Assembly (NCBI GenBank): GCA_003245395.1
Contig: QKDF01000246.1
Coordinates: 1 to 8,960, forward strand
DNA: 8,960 bases
DNA from: Clostridia bacterium
GTDB taxonomy: Bacteria > Bacillota > Clostridia > Oscillospirales > Oscillospiraceae
Direction of reading: 5' to 3'
Part shown: in pieces, positions 6,112-8,960 of the stretch
Layout of the letters: the number at the start of each line of letters is the position of its first letter
How positions within the stretch are numbered: the stretch's first letter is position 1
Translations under genes and position numbers: made by a program
The notes under the pieces: generated by a model
Told to the model about the DNA's origin: nothing
The model's database searches: none
What the model saw: only the letters and a program-made list of their open reading frames with translations

Positions 6112-6147
6112 AGCAGCCCCCGTCCGCATCGGCGAACGGGGGCTGCT
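6112..6147. terminator. Bidirectional terminator between ferredoxin and dapH
   Basis: A perfect 12-bp stem (6112-6123 with 6136-6147) has a 12-base loop. On the minus strand the stem runs straight into TTTTTACGG, so it is a good terminator for the dap operon ending at 6159. On the plus strand the tail is poor (CTCATATTTG), so it may end the ferredoxin transcript only partly. Confidence 0.85.
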
Positions 6148-6158
6148 CTCATATTTGC

Positions 6159-6854
6159 TTACAGCTTGCGCAGGGCATCGATCAGCGCGGTTTTTCCCTC
6201 GGTTTTTTCGTCCTTCATCTTGATGATCCGGGCGGGGCATCCGGCCACCACTGCACCGGCGGGGACATCCTCCACCACCACGGCGCCCGCGGCCACCACC
6301 GCACCCGCGCCCACATGGACGCCTTCGATCACCACGGCGTTGGCGCCCACCAGAACGTTGTCCTCCACGATCACGGGCGTGGCAGAAGCAGGTTCCACCA
6401 CACCGGCCAGCACCGCGCCGGCGCCGATGTGGCAGTGGTCGCCCACCGTCGCCCGGCCACCCAGCACGACGCCCATATCGATCATGGTGCCCTTGCCCAC
6501 AACGGCGCCGATATTGATGATGGCGCCCATCATGATCACCGCGCCCTCGCCGATCTCCACCTTTTCCCGGATGATGGCGCCGGGCTCAATGCGGGCCTTG
6601 ATGTCCTTGATGTCCAGCAGGGGCACGCCGGAATTGCGCCGGTCGGCCTCCATCAGGCAGTCGGTGATCTTGTCGGCGTTGGCTTTCACGATCGGCTCCA
6701 GGTCGGCCCAGTCGCCGAACACCACGCAGCTGGTGGGCGTGCCGAATACCTGAGCGCCGCCGAAGTCCACGGGAGCGGACAGGTTGACAAAGAGCTTCAC
6801 CGGGGTCTTTTTCTCGGAATTGCTGATGTAATCGATAATCTCCTGTGCATTCAT
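6159..6854 (-). CDS. dapH: 2,3,4,5-tetrahydropyridine-2,6-dicarboxylate N-acetyltransferase
   Basis: A 231-residue DapH (EC 2.3.1.89), which acetylates tetrahydrodipicolinate from acetyl-CoA to give N-acetyl-2-amino-6-oxopimelate in the acetylase branch of diaminopimelate/lysine synthesis. The N-terminal helical domain (about 1-88, starting [10 protein letters not shown]) is the DapH-specific part. It is followed by a left-handed beta helix of hexapeptide repeats (about 89-210), such as [21 protein letters not shown] and [16 protein letters not shown], typical of trimeric acetyltransferases. The length is normal for the family. The start is ATG at 6852-6854, seven bases after the dapB stop; its ribosome binding site (GGAGAG) is embedded in the end of dapB with rather long spacing. 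The open frame runs further upstream, but only over dapB in another frame. It is the third gene of the riboswitch-controlled operon and is followed by a terminator at 6112-6147. Confidence 0.95.
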   Translation of the reverse strand: MNAQEIIDYISNSEKKTPVKLFVNLSAPVDFGGAQVFGTPTSCVVFGDWADLEPIVKANADKITDCLMEADRRNSGVPLLDIKDIKARIEPGAIIREKVEIGEGAVIMMGAIINIGAVVGKGTMIDMGVVLGGRATVGDHCHIGAGAVLAGVVEPASATPVIVEDNVLVGANAVVIEGVHVGAGAVVAAGAVVVEDVPAGAVVAGCPARIIKMKDEKTEGKTALIDALRKL

Positions 6855-6861
6855 GGGCAAA

Positions 6862-7578
6862 TTACTCTCCAAACAATAGTTTTTCCAGGTCGTACATCCC
6901 GTTCGGACGACCCGCCAGCAGATGCGCCGCGCGCAGCGCACCGTTTACGAAAATCTGGCGGCTGCCCGCCCGGTGGGTGATCTCCAGCTCCTCGTCGGGG
7001 CCGAAAAAGTGGACGGTGTGTGTGCCGGCCACGGTACCGCCCCGCAGGGCGTGGATGCCAATTTCGTTGGGGTCTCGCTTCCCGGTATTCCCCTCCCGGC
7101 CGTAGACCGGCGTCAGGGTATGATCCGGGTCGATGGCGGAGAGCAGCAGCTTGGCTGTGCCGCTGGGGGCGTCCGCCTTCTGGTTGTGGTGGGTTTCCTC
7201 GATCTCGATGTCAAATTCCGGCCGCAGCGTGCCGGTGATCTGGCTGAGCATCCGCCGGAACACGGCAATGCCCAGGGAATAGTTGGCGCTCCAGAGCACG
7301 GGGGCAGATTCGGCCAGTTCGTCCAGCTGCATCATCTGCCTTTTGTTATAGCCGGTGGTGCCGGAGAGCAGCGGCGTACCCGTACGGCGAATATAATCGC
7401 ACACGGCGGGCAACGCGTCGGGCTGGGAAAAGTCGATGGCGATATCCGCCTGAGGCAGCGTTTGCAGCTGTTCCAAATCTTCATGGCCCAGAGAGGCCAC
7501 GATTTCATCTCCGGCCTCGGCGGCGGTGGAGGCGATCAGCGTCCCCATCTTGCCCCGGCCGATCAGTACAATTCTCAC
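6862..7578 (-). CDS. dapB: 4-hydroxy-tetrahydrodipicolinate reductase
   Basis: A 238-residue DapB (EC 1.17.1.8), which reduces 4-hydroxy-tetrahydrodipicolinate with NAD(P)H, the step after DapA. The Rossmann nucleotide-binding loop is at the N-terminus (IGRGKMG, residues 6-12), GTTGY at 73-77, and the catalytic signature [16 protein letters not shown] at 127-142 includes H130, H131 and K134. It is at the short end of the family. The start is GTG (7576-7578), with the GTGA sharing four bases with the dapA stop, so it is translationally coupled. AGGAGG (complement of 7589-7594) lies ten bases upstream, inside dapA. It is the middle gene of dapA-dapB-dapH. Confidence 0.97.
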   Translation of the reverse strand: MRIVLIGRGKMGTLIASTAAEAGDEIVASLGHEDLEQLQTLPQADIAIDFSQPDALPAVCDYIRRTGTPLLSGTTGYNKRQMMQLDELAESAPVLWSANYSLGIAVFRRMLSQITGTLRPEFDIEIEETHHNQKADAPSGTAKLLLSAIDPDHTLTPVYGREGNTGKRDPNEIGIHALRGGTVAGTHTVHFFGPDEELEITHRAGSRQIFVNGALRAAHLLAGRPNGMYDLEKLLFGE

Positions 7579-8462
7579 AGCAGCCCGGCCTCCTGCAGCG
7601 TCTTGCGCAGCGCGGTCTGTGCGCCCTCGCTCATCTCATACAGCGGCAGGCGCATGGGGCCCACATTCAGGCCCATCATATTCATGGCGGTCTTGACGGG
7701 GATGGGGTTGACCTCCAGGAACAGGTCGTTCATGACCTTGAGATACTTGATATGGTTGGCCAGCGCCTGGGCCTGATTGCCGCCCAGATAGTCGGCCACG
7801 ATCTGATGGCACATGGCGGGCATCACGTTGGCGTACACGGAGATAATGCCGGAGCCGCCGATGCTCATCAGGGGAACCGTCATATCGTCGTTGCCGGAGT
7901 ACAGGGCGAAATCGGGTCCGACGCAGTGGGCAATCTTCAGCGCATAGCCCATGTCGCCGGAGGCTTCCTTAATGCCGGCGATGTTGGGGTGGCGGCTCAG
8001 GCGCTCCACCACGCTCACGGGGATGGAGCAGCCGGTGCGGCCGGGGACGTTGTAAATGATGCAGGGGACGTTCACCGCATCGGCCACGTCGGCAAAGTGG
8101 TGATACATACCCTCCACATTGGCCTTGTTGTAGTACGGCGCGATCAGCAGCAGCGCGTCGGCGCCCATGCTCTCGTACAGCTTACTCTTTTCCATCTGCG
8201 TGGCCGTGCAATTGCTGCCGCTGCCCACCACCACGGGAACACGGCCATTCACCACTCGGATGGTGTGCTCCACCACGGCGTTGTCCTCCTCATGGGACAT
8301 GGTGGCGGATTCACCGGTGGTACCCAGCGCCAAAATGGCGTCGGTGCCCGCGGCGATCTGCCGCTCGATCAACTGGGTAAGTACCTCAAAATTGACGCTT
8401 CCGTCCTCGTGGAACGGCGTGACCATAGCCACGATGGAACCTTGTACATGCTCAAACTTCAT
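7575..8462 (-). CDS. dapA: 4-hydroxy-tetrahydrodipicolinate synthase
   Basis: A 295-residue DapA (EC 4.3.3.7), which condenses pyruvate with aspartate semialdehyde to 4-hydroxy-tetrahydrodipicolinate, the committed step to diaminopimelate and lysine. The (beta/alpha)8 aldolase family residues are all visible: GTTGES with T48 and T49, Y110 in APYYNKA, Y137 and R142 in IIYNVPGRTG, and the Schiff-base lysine K165 in IAGIKEASGD. I chose the ATG at 8460-8462 because GGAGGG lies seven bases upstream and the protein then begins MKFEHVQGSIVAMVTPF with family-typical length. The open frame extends further, but that part is the riboswitch expression platform. It is the first gene of the dap operon. Transcription should be controlled by the lysine riboswitch, with feedback at the mRNA level. 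Confidence 0.98.
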   Translation of the reverse strand: MKFEHVQGSIVAMVTPFHEDGSVNFEVLTQLIERQIAAGTDAILALGTTGESATMSHEEDNAVVEHTIRVVNGRVPVVVGSGSNCTATQMEKSKLYESMGADALLLIAPYYNKANVEGMYHHFADVADAVNVPCIIYNVPGRTGCSIPVSVVERLSRHPNIAGIKEASGDMGYALKIAHCVGPDFALYSGNDDMTVPLMSIGGSGIISVYANVMPAMCHQIVADYLGGNQAQALANHIKYLKVMNDLFLEVNPIPVKTAMNMMGLNVGPMRLPLYEMSEGAQTALRKTLQEAGLL

Positions 8463-8504
8463 TGCAGTGCCCTCCATACTTTTATTTTGTGTTGGCGTTT
8501 GTAC

Positions 8505-8539
8505 ATACAAAATATCGGTAGAGAGGCACTCTCTACCGA
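8505..8539 (-). terminator. Riboswitch expression-platform terminator
   Basis: On the minus strand an 11-bp perfect stem (8539-8529 with 8525-8515) has a 3-base loop TGC and is followed by TATTTTGTAT. It lies between the lysine aptamer and dapA. Its 5' arm contains GGTAG, which could pair with CTATC of the aptamer's closing P1 strand; that offers a simple antiterminator, by inference. Confidence 0.88.
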
Positions 8540-8581
8540 CAATCGCTCCCACAAAACATACCTATGGAGTTTCCTGTAAGC

Positions 8582-8738
8582 AGATAGCGCCCCCGTGGTT
8601 TCCCACGGACAGTCCCGGATATATTTTACCCGGCCCCACCACCCGGCCATACCTGAACGGGCAGTTCGGCGAACTTGCTTTTGCCACACTCATCGCCCGT
8701 CGGCTCCCGTGACATCGTCGCATCCGCGCCTCTATCTT
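8582..8738 (-). promoter_or_regulatory. Lysine riboswitch (L-box) aptamer
   Basis: Read on the minus strand, the element opens with AAGATAGAGGCGCG and closes with GGGGGCGCTATCT. AGATAG (8737-8732) pairs with CTATCT (8587-8582) as P1. This matches the L-box hallmark of Bacillus lysC, which opens AAGATAGAGGTGCG and closes GGGCTATCT. Other shared parts are the internal CGCCGAA and the GGACTGTC before P5. The P5 stem is CCGTGG-GAAA-CCACGG, a GNRA-capped helix. About 157 bases long, it is slightly compact for the class. When lysine binds, the downstream terminator should form and shut off dapA-dapB-dapH. Confidence 0.92.
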
Positions 8739-8750
8739 AATTTTGCTTTC

Positions 8751-8779
8751 ATTTTATCACGTTTCCCATTCTTCTTCAA
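8751..8779 (-). promoter_or_regulatory. Promoter of the riboswitch-dapABH transcript
   Basis: On the minus strand, TTGAAG (8779-8774) and TAAAAT (8756-8751) are separated by exactly 17 bases. Transcription would start a few bases before the aptamer P1 strand at 8738, as required for a riboswitch. Confidence 0.75.
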
Positions 8780-8872
8780 GAGAGATTCTGAAAAAAACGT
8801 CCGCACTTCCAGACAAATGCTTGTGAAAACCGACAAAAACAAAGTTTCCCTCTGTTCCCCCGCCGTCGGCAG
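8780..8872. other. Divergent intergenic spacer
   Basis: This is the spacer between the dap promoter and the promoter of the divergent amidohydrolase gene. It is AT-rich with a run of seven T's on the minus strand. I see no further gene, clear palindromic operator or RNA motif. Confidence 0.5.
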
Positions 8873-8881
8873 TGCTATACT
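8873..8881 (+). promoter_or_regulatory. Extended -10 promoter of the divergent amidohydrolase gene
   Basis: TGCTATACT is an extended -10 element (TGn plus TATACT, five of six). No good -35 box is visible 16-18 bases upstream, which the extended -10 could compensate. Confidence 0.45.
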
Positions 8882-8915
8882 GTTGCAAACCATTTTATGC
8901 AAGGGAGCTGACTTT

Positions 8916-8960
8916 ATGTTCTCTGTTGTGGACCACCGCCGGGCACTGCACCGCATCCCG
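8916..8960 (+). CDS. M20-family amidohydrolase, 3' end cut by window edge (first 15 codons)
   Basis: Only the start is in view: MFSVVDHRRALHRIP, preceded by AAGGGAG (8901-8907), eight bases from the ATG, and by a promoter-like TGCTATACT. The RRALHRIP stretch at the very N-terminus is the usual opening of M20D amidohydrolases (the RR-x-LH-x-xPE pattern of hippurate hydrolase, IAA-amino acid hydrolase and N-acetyldiaminopimelate deacetylase). Its divergent place next to dapA-dapB-dapH makes N-acetyldiaminopimelate deacetylase (EC 3.5.1.47) the leading guess, because DapH products must later be deacetylated. Fifteen residues are too few to settle the subfamily. Confidence 0.6.
   Translation, partial: MFSVVDHRRALHRIP

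Noticed and set aside
6052..6753. Plus-strand frame (233 codons) rich in Thr/Pro/Ala opposite dapH
   Set aside because: The repetitive TTAPAPT-like look reflects the hexapeptide repeats of DapH read in reverse; it is not a surface repeat protein.
8463..8552. N-terminal extension of dapA (30 extra codons)
   Set aside because: It runs through the riboswitch terminator hairpin; the ATG at 8462 has the good ribosome binding site and gives the family length.
6922..8579. Long plus-strand open frames (284 and 275 codons) opposite dapB and dapA, and one at 6315-6980 opposite dapH
   Set aside because: All are antisense to confidently identified dap genes, rich in His/Gly/Ala repeats typical of reverse-frame reading, and lack ribosome binding sites.
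8732..8956. Minus-strand frame of 74 codons upstream of the riboswitch
   Set aside because: It overlaps the dap promoter and the start of the divergent amidohydrolase gene, and has no ribosome binding site or protein-like features.

Overview
The window reads as a chromosomal stretch of a GC-rich, low-redundancy Firmicute, most likely a Clostridia member of the Oscillospiraceae/Ruminococcaceae type. The grounds are strong AGGAGG ribosome binding sites, the acetylase (DapH) branch of diaminopimelate synthesis under a lysine riboswitch, Firmicute-style diacylglycerol glycolipid glycosyltransferases, and a stand-alone PurO-type IMP cyclohydrolase. The genus is an inference. I see no mobile element, tRNA, rRNA, phage gene or CRISPR array.

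Layout, left to right. At 2-436 (+) is the 3' part of a YgjP/DUF45-type zinc metallopeptidase. It is followed closely by a PurO-like IMP cyclohydrolase (473-1177, +), which ends at a strong hairpin (1187-1224). Two minus-strand genes come next: a small protein of unknown function (1293-1658) and a DEDDh 3'-5' exonuclease (1777-2460). An AT-rich intergenic stretch of about 460 bases (2461-2921) holds two tandem promoter-like modules, each with an imperfect inverted repeat just downstream. These face a tightly packed three-gene operon (2922-5742, +): a GT4 monoglucosyl-diacylglycerol synthase-like enzyme, a TVP38/TMEM64 (VTT domain) membrane protein, and a CpoA-like second GT4 glycosyltransferase. 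The operon ends at an intrinsic terminator (5752-5788). A 59-residue single-cluster ferredoxin (5910-6089, +) stands alone.

The right third is the minus-strand lysine/diaminopimelate operon dapA-dapB-dapH (8462 down to 6159). Its genes overlap or nearly abut. It is preceded by a promoter (TTGAAG-17-TAAAAT), a lysine riboswitch (L-box) aptamer and a transcription terminator serving as expression platform. Divergent from it, at the right edge, are the first 15 codons of an M20-family amidohydrolase. From context this is a candidate N-acetyldiaminopimelate deacetylase, which would act downstream of DapH in the same pathway.

How the genes work together. DapA, DapB and DapH convert aspartate semialdehyde and pyruvate to N-acetyl-2-amino-6-oxopimelate for lysine and peptidoglycan cross-links. 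The glycolipid operon probably builds mono- and di-glycosyl-diacylglycerols, and the embedded VTT protein may move these lipids between leaflets (hypothesis). No wholly new system is evident. The items most worth a second look are the VTT protein inside the glycolipid operon, the duplicated promoter/inverted-repeat modules, and the riboswitch-controlled dap locus with its divergent amidohydrolase.
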